Shown here: piece after piece, positions 1 through 8,134 of the stretch
Position numbering within the stretch: position 1 is the first letter of the stretch
Layout: the number at the start of each line of letters is the position of its first letter
Assembly: GCA_052034525.1 (NCBI GenBank)
Contig: JBPOIK010000020.1
Location: 1-47,886 of the forward strand
Source: JAFGJQ01 sp052034525
Lineage (GTDB): Bacteria; Planctomycetota; Phycisphaerae; UBA1845
Direction of reading: 5' to 3'
Length of the DNA: 47,886 nucleotides
Translations under genes and position numbers: made by a program
Notes under the pieces: generated by a model
Told to the model about the DNA's origin: nothing
Seen by the model: only the letters and a program-made list of their open reading frames with translations
Databases searched by the model: none

Positions 1-1337
1 ATGCGGACCATGTTGATCTGCCCTTTGCGCGTCAATGGATGAAGCAGGCCCCGCACAATGATCACCAGGATGACGATGGCTATGCCGTAATTCGGAATCG
101 CCCGGTAGAGCCCGTCCAGCAGCCATACCATCAGATTCGTCAGCCAGCCGAAAGCGCACGACCCATACTGGACGCCGAGAATGTCGACGAATCCGCGCCG
201 GGCGTAGTCCTCGTTGCCGGGGCGAAGGAATGATTTCTTGTCGTTCGGCCCCACGTAACAGGCCAGTCTCGACTCCCACGTGCCGCCCGACGGCACCGAA
301 GCCCGCAGAATCAGGCGCGTCGTCACGCCCGTGTGCGACGAATTGCCGCGATTCAGATCCAGGGTGTCCGCCTGCACGACGCAGTCGGGTCGCTCGTCGT
401 CCCCCGGGCCCAGGGGAACGGTCAGAAACGTGAAGTATTTGTTCCCGGCGCCGTGCCACCAGAAGTGATCTCCGGAGTCTCGCTTGTATTCGGTCAACGC
501 CTTCTCGTTGGCTGCGATCGTGCTGCAGGCGATCCCGTTCACCTTGGGAACATTCGTTCCGGTGGAAGGGCTCATGGAGGTGTACACGTACCGGTCGTCC
601 GCCCGGCTGTACTCCTGCCGGATGCCCACCGGCCCTCGCTGTGCGAGCCGGACATCCAGGGTTTCGTCTGTCAGGTTCTCCAGGGAGAGCCTCACGGCCA
701 GGTCGTGTCGACCGGACTCTCTGGCCTGGGGCTGCAGCACGTATTGGCGCGTCATCCGCAGGAGAGGGCGGTCCTGTTCGTCCGCGATATCCAGCGTGAA
801 CCGGACAGTCTGTTCCTCCTGAGTCTCCGACCGCGACATCCGCCAGACGGCATGTTCCAGAGGGATCGTCTGCTGGTTAACGGTAATCGTCTCCAGCGCC
901 AGCGAAACGTGTTCCTCGCCATCCAACCCCTTCTCCGGCTGGAGAAGCCGGTATCGTTTGTCGGTGCCGTATTCCGCGGCATAGTCTGTCAGACTGGCCG
1001 TACGGATCCCGGCGCCGCGTGGCGAAAGCTCCAAATGCATCCGGTACGGACTTCGGGGCACATCCGTCGGCGCGCCCAGCTCTGCCGGCCCGGAGTCGTC
1101 CGCCGACACGGCATGCAGCCCGTGCGCGGTCGTGGGCGACGAGGTGGCGCCAAAGGTCACCGGGCCGGTGGTGGGGGTGACTGGGGCCGCTTCTCCATTC
1201 GCCAGGCGGTCGGGCATTGCCTCCGCCGGCGGACCGGGCGGAATCCGGGGCAGGAGATACCGCTGGGAGACCGTGATGAAAAGCAGGAACGCGGCGGTTG
1301 CCCACAGGAAGGCCTGGATGAAGGAACGACGATCCAC
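1..1337 (-). CDS. yidC: Membrane protein insertase YidC, N-terminal part (cut by window start)
   Basis: YidC/Oxa1-family insertase that places proteins into the inner membrane alone or with SecYEG. The reverse strand reads open from the GTG at 1337 to the window edge, about 445 codons, so the C-terminal membrane domain lies outside. Residues 4-23 form the first membrane helix (FIQAFLWATAAFLLFI), followed by a long polar periplasmic beta-rich P1 domain. Near the edge the second helix and cytoplasmic turn appear as AIPNYGIAIVILVIIVRG and LLHPLTRKGQINMVR, matching the conserved RG-x-x-x-PLT segment of YidC. An AAGGAG lies 11 bases before the GTG and 5 bases before an in-frame TTG at 1343, so either could be the start. 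The long P1 domain is typical of Gram-negative-type YidC. It follows a metallophosphoesterase gene on the same strand rather than the usual rnpA-yidD. Confidence 0.93.
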   Translation of the reverse strand, partial: MDRRSFIQAFLWATAAFLLFITVSQRYLLPRIPPGPPAEAMPDRLANGEAAPVTPTTGPVTFGATSSPTTAHGLHAVSADDSGPAELGAPTDVPRSPYRMHLELSPRGAGIRTASLTDYAAEYGTDKRYRLLQPEKGLDGEEHVSLALETITVNQQTIPLEHAVWRMSRSETQEEQTVRFTLDIADEQDRPLLRMTRQYVLQPQARESGRHDLAVRLSLENLTDETLDVRLAQRGPVGIRQEYSRADDRYVYTSMSPSTGTNVPKVNGIACSTIAANEKALTEYKRDSGDHFWWHGAGNKYFTFLTVPLGPGDDERPDCVVQADTLDLNRGNSSHTGVTTRLILRASVPSGGTWESRLACYVGPNDKKSFLRPGNEDYARRGFVDILGVQYGSCAFGWLTNLMVWLLDGLYRAIPNYGIAIVILVIIVRGLLHPLTRKGQINMVR

Positions 1338-1339
1338 AG

Positions 1340-1411
1340 TCAAACCGACTCCTTCACGATCGTTGATCCGCGATCGCGGGTGATGATCGATTCTTTTTTC
1401 GCGTACGGCAT
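1340..1411 (-). CDS. Possible 23-codon leader ORF ahead of yidC
   Basis: A short reading frame, ATG at 1411 to TGA at 1342-1340, encodes MPYAKKESIITRDRGSTIVK plus three more residues. AGGGG stands 5 bases before the ATG. Its TGA overlaps the TTG at 1343-1341, a possible yidC start, in a TTGA arrangement that would allow translational coupling. The local sequence is more AT-rich than its flanks. No family is recognised, the peptide has no membrane segment, and chance cannot be excluded. Confidence 0.25.
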   Translation of the reverse strand: MPYAKKESIITRDRGSTIVKESV

Positions 1412-1457
1412 ATATGCCCCTGCTGTTGCGCGGCGCCGCCCGCCCACGGGGGCCGCG

Positions 1458-2264
1458 CTATCGGCCATCCAGGAGTCGGGTGCCGAGAAAATCGTCGAGC
1501 TCCGGAATGGCCAGGATCTTCCGGACCGTCTTCTCCACGTCGTATTCGACACGCACGAACTCGATGATCGCGTGCACGTCGTTGGTCGCGGTCGCCGGGT
1601 TGTCGGAGGGCAGATGAACCACGACGTAGCTTGCGCGGGTGTCTCGGTCGCGAGGCTGCCCCACGCTGCCCACGTTGATGATCGCTTTCTCTTCTGAGGT
1701 CAGCTCGTAATGGTCTGCCTCTGCCAGGTCGCCTGGAGCGTCAAAATACGGGTCGTCCAGAAACACCCCCGGAACGTGCGTATGCCCGACGATACACGCC
1801 CGATGATTCGCGGCCAGTCGGTCGAAATTCGCCAGAATCTTGTTGGGGTTCGTGTACATGTCTTCGGAGAAGAGGTACTCGTTGACCGGTCGACGGGGCG
1901 AGGCGTGCACCAGCAGCAGCCCGTGTGACTCCATCCTCTCCGGCATGTTCCCCAGCATTTCCCATCGCCGATTGCGCAACGCCTTTCGGTCTTCGTCTTC
2001 CAGAACCTGCCGCGTCCAATAGGCCGCCCGCTCGGCGCTGACGTTGAAGTTCAACGGCTCAAAGAACACCGCGATGTCATGATTCCCGCAGACGGACTTG
2101 ACATCCCGCTCGATCAGGGCATCGAGGCACTCCAGGGGGTTGGGCCCATAGCCCACAATATCGCCGCAGCACTGAATCTCCCGAATACCCCGGCGGTCAA
2201 TGTCCGCCAGGACCGCCGTTAACGCTTCGATGTTGCTGTGAATGTCCGAAATAACGGCAAACAT
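1458..2264 (-). CDS. Metallophosphoesterase family protein
   Basis: Calcineurin-like phosphodiesterase of the small bacterial YfcE/MJ0936-like group, a di-metal hydrolase. The 268-residue frame shows the metal-binding motifs in order: DIHSN near the N-terminus (D-x-H), GDIVGYGPNP (GD-x-x-G), GNHD, VHASPR, GHTHVP, and the NVGSVGQPRD ending typical of this subgroup. I chose ATG 2264, which puts MFAVISDIHSN at the N-terminus as in the family. The upstream in-frame extension of 19 residues is low-complexity and has no ribosome binding site. It lies 120 bases upstream of yidC on the same strand and may be co-transcribed. The substrate cannot be told from sequence. Confidence 0.88.
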   Translation of the reverse strand: MFAVISDIHSNIEALTAVLADIDRRGIREIQCCGDIVGYGPNPLECLDALIERDVKSVCGNHDIAVFFEPLNFNVSAERAAYWTRQVLEDEDRKALRNRRWEMLGNMPERMESHGLLLVHASPRRPVNEYLFSEDMYTNPNKILANFDRLAANHRACIVGHTHVPGVFLDDPYFDAPGDLAEADHYELTSEEKAIINVGSVGQPRDRDTRASYVVVHLPSDNPATATNDVHAIIEFVRVEYDVEKTVRKILAIPELDDFLGTRLLDGR

Positions 2265-2418
2265 GCGGCAATCGATCTCACGTGAGCCTTGGGTCCCGCC
2301 GGGGCACGCCCCCTTTTCCATGCCCCGGTTCGGAGCCGGAGGGTCCGGGATCGGGTGATGCTACTGGCGAGACGGACCCCCGTCAACGCGACTTGCCCGG
2401 CCCGGCCGGCGGGCGGAT

Positions 2419-3174
2419 TCAGGAGTCGGCAAGGCGGTCCATAATGGCCGGCAGCGCCTGGCCGGACGGGGCGGGAACGGCCACATCCGCCTCGGAAGTC
2501 AATGGCGTGGCCTGTGGATTGATCTCCACGACCGTGGCGCCGGCCGCCCGGGCGATGCTTGCCAGCGAGGCGGCGGGATAAACCAGGGAGCTGGTCCCAA
2601 TCACCAGCATCAGGGTGCATGTCATGGCCGCCCGTTCGGCCTGCATCCACAGATCCGCCGGCAACGACTCGCCGAACCAGACTACGCCGGGACGAGCCAG
2701 GGCGCCGCAGAAGCTGCAGCGGGGAATGGTCTGGAGGTCGTGGTCCGTCCCGCGTGCCTCGCGTTCGCAACGAGTGCAGCGGTCGATCCAGATGTCGCCA
2801 TGAATGGCCAGGACGCGCCGGCTGCCGGCCTGGACATGCAGACCGTCCACGTTCTGTGTGATCAGGGTGAATCCCGGCTTCCGCTGCTCCAGACGGGCGA
2901 GCGCGTAGTGCCCGGGATTGGGTTGGCAGGCCAGCAGAAGGCGGCGCCGCCAGAGATAGAACCGCCAGACCTCCTCCGGGTCGGCCGCGAACGCCTCGGG
3001 TGTGGCCAGCGATTCGGGACGTCTGCCTTCCCACAGGCCGCCCGCTCCGCGAAACGTCGGCACGCCGCTTTCCGCCGCGACGCCGGCCCCGGTGAGACAG
3101 GCGATCTGCTCTGCGTCGCGCAGCAGTCCTCCGACCTGATCCAGGAGAGGAAGAAGGGAGTCGTTTACAGCCAT
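2419..3174 (-). CDS. cobB: NAD-dependent protein deacylase, sirtuin (CobB-type)
   Basis: Sir2-family enzyme of 251 residues that removes acyl groups from lysine with NAD. Visible motifs: the NAD-binding LTGAGVAAESGVPTFRG (27-43), TQNVDGLH (107-113), the catalytic His in IHGDIW (H125), and a zinc ribbon of two Cys pairs, C133/C136 and C153/C156. Y73 and R76 form a Y-x-x-R pair in WRFYLWRR. This is the class III (SIRT5/CobB) signature that binds acidic acyl groups such as succinyl or malonyl, so desuccinylase activity is a reasonable inference. A 155-base gap separates it from the metallophosphoesterase. It is divergent from the PH-domain genes at 3429. Confidence 0.93.
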   Translation of the reverse strand: MAVNDSLLPLLDQVGGLLRDAEQIACLTGAGVAAESGVPTFRGAGGLWEGRRPESLATPEAFAADPEEVWRFYLWRRRLLLACQPNPGHYALARLEQRKPGFTLITQNVDGLHVQAGSRRVLAIHGDIWIDRCTRCEREARGTDHDLQTIPRCSFCGALARPGVVWFGESLPADLWMQAERAAMTCTLMLVIGTSSLVYPAASLASIARAAGATVVEINPQATPLTSEADVAVPAPSGQALPAIMDRLADS

Positions 3175-3361
3175 GCGTGTGTCTCGAGCGTGCCGCGGCG
3201 GATTTCGCGTCCGACCGTGCCGAACCCGTCTGCGCCGCTTGCGGGAGGATTATTACGCAACCCGACGATCGTGAACAGGCGCTCGATTCCCGAATTTCGC
3301 CGGGCCGAAAAACCTCTCGGAAGGCGAGTTCAACCGGAGTCTTCCCGAGAATGCGATGACG

Positions 3362-3389
3362 TAGATAGTGATTTCCTCCGTGGTATAAT
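3362..3389 (+). promoter_or_regulatory. Sigma-70-type promoter with extended -10 for the PH-domain operon
   Basis: A perfect TATAAT at 3384-3389 is preceded by TGG, giving an extended -10 (TGnTATAAT). A weak -35, TAGATA, lies at 3362-3367 with a 16-base spacer. Predicted transcription start is about 3396, some 33 bases before the ATG at 3429. Confidence 0.6.
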
Positions 3390-3428
3390 CGCCCGGCGTG
3401 GCGGTCGGAGCATTCTGGAGGCCCCGTG

Positions 3429-3947
3429 ATGTCGCATTCGCAACCGCCTTTCGATCCTCGTGCTATCACTCGTCCTGATTCGGCGCTAATGACGTACTAC
3501 GTTCTCGTTTCGCTGCTGACTACCGTTGCTTTTCCCATCGTGGTCATCGTGCTCTGGTGCAAATACCACACGCTGCAGTACCGCTTCGACGACAAAGGCG
3601 TCTCGATGTCCTGGGGCATCCTCTTTCGCCACGAAATCTACCTGACGTATCGCCGCATTCAGGACATCCATGTGACCCGCAATATTCTGCATCGTTGGCT
3701 TGGTCTGGCCACCATCTCCGTGCAGACCGCCTCCGGGTCGGCCGGCGCGGAGATGACGATTGAGGGCATCCTGCAGGCCGAAGCCCTGCGCGACTATCTC
3801 TACGCACAGATGCGCGGGGCCAGAGACGCGGCGGAATCGGAGCCACATGCCCACCCGACTGACGAGGGCGGCGAGGTTCTGCAGGTTCTTTGTGAAATCC
3901 GCGACGAAGTGCGCTGGCTGGCCCGACAGCGGAGAAGCGAGACATGA
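3429..3947 (+). CDS. PH domain-containing membrane protein (bPH2/YdbS-like), first of a pair
   Basis: Small membrane-anchored protein of the bacterial PH domain family (bPH2, formerly DUF304; YdbS/YdbT-like). After a short cytoplasmic N-terminus there is one strong hydrophobic segment (YYVLVSLLTTVAFPIVVIVL). The PH core follows (LQYRFDDKGVSMSWGILFRHEIYLTYRRIQDIHVTRNILHRWLGLATISVQTAS, given here only as positions about 50-102). The C-terminus is an acidic linker plus a helix reading VLCEIRDEVRWLARQ. GGAGG sits 7 bases before ATG 3429; a GTG one codon upstream is too close to that site. The stop overlaps the next gene by four bases, so the two products are probably made together. The role is unknown; some relatives are associated with membrane stress. 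Confidence 0.8.
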   Translation: MSHSQPPFDPRAITRPDSALMTYYVLVSLLTTVAFPIVVIVLWCKYHTLQYRFDDKGVSMSWGILFRHEIYLTYRRIQDIHVTRNILHRWLGLATISVQTASGSAGAEMTIEGILQAEALRDYLYAQMRGARDAAESEPHAHPTDEGGEVLQVLCEIRDEVRWLARQRRSET

Positions 3948-4672
3948 GCGGCCGAACGGAACGCACCTCGCGGTGGATGTACCAGGGCGTCTGGCGCGTG
4001 CTCGTCGATTGGTTCCGTGTGCCGAAGGAGCCGCCTTGGCTGCCGGTCGGACCGGATGACGCCGTTGAGACATTCCAGCCGGCTCCGGGCTTCCTGCGTT
4101 ACCTCAAGTTCTGGTTCTGGCTGGGCCTGTTGCCTCTGGATGTGGCCATCTTCATCGGCTGGATCATACTGACGGTTTTCGTACCCTGGCTGGGCGCCGT
4201 GCTGTTTCCCGTCGCGCTCATCCTGGCCGTTGTGCCGGACATCATCGTGTACGTGGCACTGCATCTTCGCTACGACACCACCTGGTATGTCATGACCCGG
4301 CGCAGTCTTCGTATTCGACGCGGCGTCTGGGTCATCCGGGAGGTCACCATCACCTTCGAAAATGTCCAGAACATCCGCGTCTCGCAGGGCCCGGTGCAGC
4401 GGCACTTCGGCATCGCGGACGTGGTCGTGGAGACGGCTGGCGCCGGTAGCAACCCCCGGCAGCAGGGCTTCCAGATCACCAACGAGGGACTCATCGAAGG
4501 TATCCACGATCCGGAACACCTGCGCGGCCTGATTATGGCCCGACTTCGCCAATCCAGAGCCGTCGGCCTGGGTGACGAAGAGGTCGAATCCCACCCTGCT
4601 CACACCTGGACACCCCGGCACGTGGCCGTTCTCCGCGAAATCCGCGATGCCCTCGCGGCAATCCCATCCTGA
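3944..4672 (+). CDS. PH domain-containing membrane protein (bPH2), second of a pair
   Basis: A 242-residue paralogue in family and probable partner of the upstream PH protein, overlapping it by ATGA. A cytoplasmic N-terminus of about 45 residues leads to two adjacent hydrophobic segments (residues about 55-105), then the PH region with YVMTRRSLRIRRGVWVIR, TITFENVQNIRVSQGP and VVVETAGAG. The C-terminus carries VAVLREIRDALAAI, which resembles the terminal helix of the neighbour (VL-x-EIRD). Paired bPH2 genes of this kind are common and are thought to work as a membrane complex; that is inference here. Confidence 0.8.
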   Translation: MSGRTERTSRWMYQGVWRVLVDWFRVPKEPPWLPVGPDDAVETFQPAPGFLRYLKFWFWLGLLPLDVAIFIGWIILTVFVPWLGAVLFPVALILAVVPDIIVYVALHLRYDTTWYVMTRRSLRIRRGVWVIREVTITFENVQNIRVSQGPVQRHFGIADVVVETAGAGSNPRQQGFQITNEGLIEGIHDPEHLRGLIMARLRQSRAVGLGDEEVESHPAHTWTPRHVAVLREIRDALAAIPS

Positions 4673-4746
4673 ATCCTGGCTGCTTGTCCGCCGCCTACGG
4701 ATTTTTCTGTCATTTCTCGCCCCGGTCCGGGTCTAATAGGGTGGTC

Positions 4747-5337
4747 ATGACCGGGACCCTGGCCATCGCGGATGGAAAACGGGTGGATGCCACGGCTAGC
4801 GAGGAGACGAGGCTTTGGTCGGCCTGTGCCGACGGAGATGCGGCTGCTTTCGCTCGGCTCGTGACGGACCATCAGGACCACGTCGCTCGACTGGCCTACC
4901 GGTTGCTGGGCTGGTCGGGTGAGATCGAAGACGTTGTTCAGGACGTGTTCCTGGCTGTCTGGACCCATCGGGCCCGTTTCCGAGGGGAGTGCCGGCTTTC
5001 CACCTGGCTGGCCGTTCTCACTGTGAGTCAGTGTCGCAAACGGCACCGCCTAAGGTGGTTACGGCTTTTTCGACAACCAACGTCTGAGGCCGAATCGGAC
5101 TCCAGCGAGGATTGTCACGATGAGGACGCAACCGCAGCGGTACGTGACGCCGTCCGCAGGCTGCCGACCGCATACCGCGAAGTCGTCGTCCTGCGGTATC
5201 TGGAGGAATTGCCGGTGGATCGTGTGGCGGAAATCCTGGGTCTGCGACCCAACACGGTGACTGTTCGCCTGATGCGGGCCCGGCGGCGGCTGAAGGAGAA
5301 ACTGGGCTGCGCGGGTGTGAACGAGGGTGCGATATGA
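4747..5337 (+). CDS. ECF-type RNA polymerase sigma factor
   Basis: Sigma-70 family factor of the extracytoplasmic-function type, about 196 residues. Region 2 is visible as AAFARLVTDHQDHVARLAYR, the core-binding EDVVQDVFLAVW and the FRGECRLSTWL segment. Region 4 is LPTAYREVVVLRYLEELPVD followed by the helix-turn-helix VAEILGLRPNTVTVRLMRAR. An acidic linker of about 25 residues lies between the regions. ATG 4747 is the chosen start because the frame upstream of it is not sigma-like; GTG 4741 is an alternative. The stop overlaps the next gene by ATGA, the usual arrangement of an ECF factor with its anti-sigma factor. Confidence 0.9.
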   Translation: MTGTLAIADGKRVDATASEETRLWSACADGDAAAFARLVTDHQDHVARLAYRLLGWSGEIEDVVQDVFLAVWTHRARFRGECRLSTWLAVLTVSQCRKRHRLRWLRLFRQPTSEAESDSSEDCHDEDATAAVRDAVRRLPTAYREVVVLRYLEELPVDRVAEILGLRPNTVTVRLMRARRRLKEKLGCAGVNEGAI

Positions 5338-5939
5338 GTGATCCGCTTGTCAAGCTGATTCGAGACGCGGACGCGGCGGCTCGTCCCTCCCGGCCACTGG
5401 CCGATGGCTTGGCGGACCAGGTTCGCCGAAGGGCGTTGCGGCGCACCCGGACTCGGGCAACGGGGGTCGCGGCAAGTGTGCTGCTTCTGATGGGGCTGGG
5501 TGGATGGTGGTTATTGAGCACTGCACCGGGCAACACCCATGTGGCGTCCTCCGGCGAGTCGAATCCCCCGGCGGTGACGCCGACGGCAGCCGATCCTGCG
5601 GAACTCCGCGCGGAGATCGACCGCCTGGAGTCGGAGATCCGGACGCGGGAGGCGGCGGTGGATGCTCTGCTTGTCTGCGAGAAGAACCGGACGCGGCTGG
5701 CCGTGCTTCAGCGGGAGTTGGATCGGCCGGACCCGTTGGAGGAGCTGCGCGACCAGATCGCCGGCGTGGCGGACATGGCGTTGGAGTCTGCGGAGCGACG
5801 TTGCGGCAGCAGGGCGGTGAGCACCGCCTGCGCGGCCAGATACAAGCGAATTGTGGATCTGTTCCCGCAAACCCCTGCTGCCGACACCGCTCGGCAGCGA
5901 CTGAATGAAATCGAAACTTCCACGGGAGGTGTCTCATGA
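5334..5939 (+). CDS. Single-pass membrane protein, candidate anti-sigma factor
   Basis: A 201-residue protein coupled to the ECF sigma gene by a 4-base overlap. The first 45 residues are polar and basic (LADQVRRRALRRTRTRA), then one membrane helix (GVAASVLLLMGLGGWWLL). The outside part holds a coiled coil (ELRAEIDRLESEIRTREAAV) and a TPR-like helical end (ARYKRIVDLFPQTPAADTAR). This topology and position suggest a regulator of the sigma factor, although no zinc-binding HxxxCxxC anti-sigma motif is present, so the call rests on context. It overlaps the following gene by ATGA. Confidence 0.6.
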   Translation: MSDPLVKLIRDADAAARPSRPLADGLADQVRRRALRRTRTRATGVAASVLLLMGLGGWWLLSTAPGNTHVASSGESNPPAVTPTAADPAELRAEIDRLESEIRTREAAVDALLVCEKNRTRLAVLQRELDRPDPLEELRDQIAGVADMALESAERRCGSRAVSTACAARYKRIVDLFPQTPAADTARQRLNEIETSTGGVS

Positions 5940-7171
5940 AAATGCGTATGATTGCAGTCGTGGCGTTTCTTGTGACTGTTTGGCCGACGTTTGCCCAACC
6001 GAAGGCGCCCGGTATCGCGCTACCACTGGCGAAACCAGGACTTGCTCCGACGTCGTGCGTCGTCCGGATCGTGTGCGACACCTCGGCTCTCACTCTGAGC
6101 GAAGAGGCGGCGCAGGAGTTGTTCAACGTTGCGCTGGAGGGAATGTATCCGGATTTCAGGGAGGGGGACTCGCCGTTTGATCCGATCGAGGGGCGGGCAG
6201 CCGTTACGTTGTACCGGCTCGAGGGTTCCGGCAGGTTGTACCGGGGCCGAGGTTTGAGCGGCCCACCTTCGATCGGTGGGCCGCTGGTAGTCGGACCGGA
6301 GTCCCGCCCGCTTCTCGCGAGTAGCACCCTGACCTGCGTACTGAAGTTTGCATGCGAGAAGGATCAATGTGAGCCGGTCCGCCAGGGCTTCTGGGAAGCG
6401 CTCTGCGGGCGGGTGGATGCCATGCTGAAGGAGACATCGCAACTGGAGTGGCAGCGGCGCGAACACGGACTGGAGGTTGCGGAGCAACAACTGACTGAGA
6501 TCAGTGGCCGCCTTCAGCAACTCGCGGACCTGGAGCAGACGCTTCGAACCCGGGCGGGCGTGGAGGATCTTGGGCTGGACCGAGTATTGCAGAGGCAAAG
6601 CTCGCTGCGCGAACGTCTGGCAGACATGGAGCGAGACCTCAAACGTGCCGAGGCGCAGGAGAATGCCATCCTCCAGCAGATCGCCCGTGTGAACGAACAG
6701 GCCCAGGGCGACCCCGACCCCGTCGCGGAGGAGATGGAGAAGATCGTCGCCGCGCGTCAGGCAAAGGTGGATCAGGCGCGCTCCCCGGCCCAGGCTTTTC
6801 GCGCCTCCGGCACGGACCTTTCTCAAGCGGAAGCGGAGTTGGCCGAAGCCCGTGTACGCCTGCTCCAGCAGCGAACGGAGCGACGGGCACAGGCCGGCGG
6901 GCAGATGGTCGGAAAACTCCGCGAACGCCTGGCGGAGGTGGCCATTCGCGCCGAGGAAATCCGGGGGGAATCGGAATTCCTGCGGCAGGAATTGGAGGGG
7001 ATGGAGTCACGCAACGTCACCGCCATCGCCGCCGAGTACGAACGGCAGATCGGCTCCCTACCGGAGAACCTGCGCGAGCGGATGCACGTGCTCCAGCAGC
7101 AGGTGGACGCTTTGCGAACGGAACTGGCCGCACGCCAGACGCCCAGTGTCACGATCCTGGGCGGCTTATGA
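5936..7171 (+). CDS. Exported coiled-coil protein of unknown function
   Basis: A 411-residue protein with a clear signal peptide (MKMRMIAVVAFLVTVWPTFA, cleavage likely after TFA). Residues about 30-150 form a compact domain that begins with SCVVRIVCDTSALTLSEEAA and contains C-x-x-x-x-x-C pairs. From about residue 155 to 405 the sequence is almost continuous heptad coiled coil (for example VAEQQLTEISGRLQQLADLE, and ERLADMERDLKRAEAQENAI). It is the third gene of the sigma/anti-sigma unit, with an ATGA overlap, so it may be the extracytoplasmic sensor or effector of that pathway. No family is recognised. Confidence 0.7.
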   Translation: MKMRMIAVVAFLVTVWPTFAQPKAPGIALPLAKPGLAPTSCVVRIVCDTSALTLSEEAAQELFNVALEGMYPDFREGDSPFDPIEGRAAVTLYRLEGSGRLYRGRGLSGPPSIGGPLVVGPESRPLLASSTLTCVLKFACEKDQCEPVRQGFWEALCGRVDAMLKETSQLEWQRREHGLEVAEQQLTEISGRLQQLADLEQTLRTRAGVEDLGLDRVLQRQSSLRERLADMERDLKRAEAQENAILQQIARVNEQAQGDPDPVAEEMEKIVAARQAKVDQARSPAQAFRASGTDLSQAEAELAEARVRLLQQRTERRAQAGGQMVGKLRERLAEVAIRAEEIRGESEFLRQELEGMESRNVTAIAAEYERQIGSLPENLRERMHVLQQQVDALRTELAARQTPSVTILGGL

Positions 7172-7194
7172 TTGTTGACCGGCCGGATGGAAGC

Positions 7195-7893
7195 TCAACT
7201 GCGCACCGCGATGACCTGTCCGGTGGCATAGGCGAACTCTGGCTGGGCCACGGCGAAGATCGTATCGGCGAGCTGCTCCGGCTGAAGCACGCGATGGGCC
7301 GGCAGATCGGGGAAAACGCTTCGAAGCATCCGGGTCTCCGCGGAACCGGGGGCAACCGCGAACACACGGATGCCGGCCTTGCGACCTTCGCCCGCCAAGC
7401 CCAGCGTGAACGTGTTCACCCATGCCTTGGTCGCTCCATACGTGCCAAGGCCGGGAAACGGGTCGAACGCGGAGAGGGAAGACAAATTGACGATCGTGCC
7501 GCCGCCCTGGGCTTCCATGATAGGCCAGACACAGCGGCTGGTGTGAAAAACCGCCGAAATGTTGACGGCCACCATGGCCTCGAAGGCCACAGGGGCCATC
7601 GTGGCCGCCGTTCCCTTCGTCACTGCGCCCGCATTGTTCACCAGCACGTCTATTCGGCCGAACTCGCGTTGGACGGAGCCGATGAGCCGTTCGATCTCCT
7701 CCGAGCGGCCCAGATCGACCGTTATAGCCGTGCACAGGCCGCCGTCCGCCCGGATCCGATCGCGAGTCTCCTCGATCTCCGCGGTTGTGCGGGCGACGGC
7801 CACCACCTGGTCGCCGGCCACTGCAAAGCGCCGGCACGTGGCCCGGCCGATGCCCCGACCGCCGCCGGTCACGATGATCACACGCGCACTCAC
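7195..7893 (-). CDS. Short-chain dehydrogenase/reductase (SDR)
   Basis: Classical SDR oxidoreductase, 232 residues, single Rossmann domain. Motifs: TGGGRGIG at 9-16 (NAD(P)-binding), VDLGRSEEI with the Asp contacting adenine, NNAG, and the catalytic Ser/Tyr/Lys in NLSSLSAF and TYGATKAW. The residue after beta-2 is basic (VARTTAEI), which favours NADPH. Start is GTG 7893. It is convergent with the coiled-coil gene, 23 bases away. The micropeptide gene at 7956-8045 lies just upstream on the same strand, so the two may form one unit. The substrate is not predictable. Confidence 0.88.
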   Translation of the reverse strand: MSARVIIVTGGGRGIGRATCRRFAVAGDQVVAVARTTAEIEETRDRIRADGGLCTAITVDLGRSEEIERLIGSVQREFGRIDVLVNNAGAVTKGTAATMAPVAFEAMVAVNISAVFHTSRCVWPIMEAQGGGTIVNLSSLSAFDPFPGLGTYGATKAWVNTFTLGLAGEGRKAGIRVFAVAPGSAETRMLRSVFPDLPAHRVLQPEQLADTIFAVAQPEFAYATGQVIAVRS

Positions 7894-7955
7894 GGGCTTT
7901 CACTTCCAGTCGGTGACGACCAGCCGTCCGATCGGTGGTGCTGGAATGGCCCTGT

Positions 7956-8045
7956 TCACGTGACCAGGACCAGAGGCACAAATATGGCTCCAAACGAGGC
8001 CAGCAGAGCCCCGATCGCCACCAGAACCGCTATGACGATTCCCAT
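7956..8045 (-). CDS. 29-residue hydrophobic membrane peptide
   Basis: ATG at 8045 to TGA at 7956 encodes 29 residues. The start reads MGIVIAVLVAIGALLASFGA and the rest is IFVPLVLVT, so nearly the whole chain is one membrane helix with small residues and no charge. A perfect AAGGAGG stands with AGGAGG 7 bases before the ATG, the strongest ribosome binding site I found in this region. It lies about 90 bases downstream of the 5S rRNA terminator and 62 bases upstream of the SDR gene, all on the minus strand. No family is recognised; it could be a small membrane regulator, a toxin-like peptide or a coupling leader for the SDR. Confidence 0.5.
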   Translation of the reverse strand: MGIVIAVLVAIGALLASFGAIFVPLVLVT

Positions 8046-8134
8046 GCCTGATCCTCCTTATCCGCAGCGGGTACGGTCGGGTTTCTCACGGCGAACAGCC
8101 AAGGCTCGCCGGACGGGGAGGGCCCCGGTCACCT

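Noticed and set aside
333..1697. Long plus-strand open frame (454 codons)
   Set aside because: It is antisense to yidC and the metallophosphoesterase, with no domain-like content; both minus-strand genes have clear motifs.
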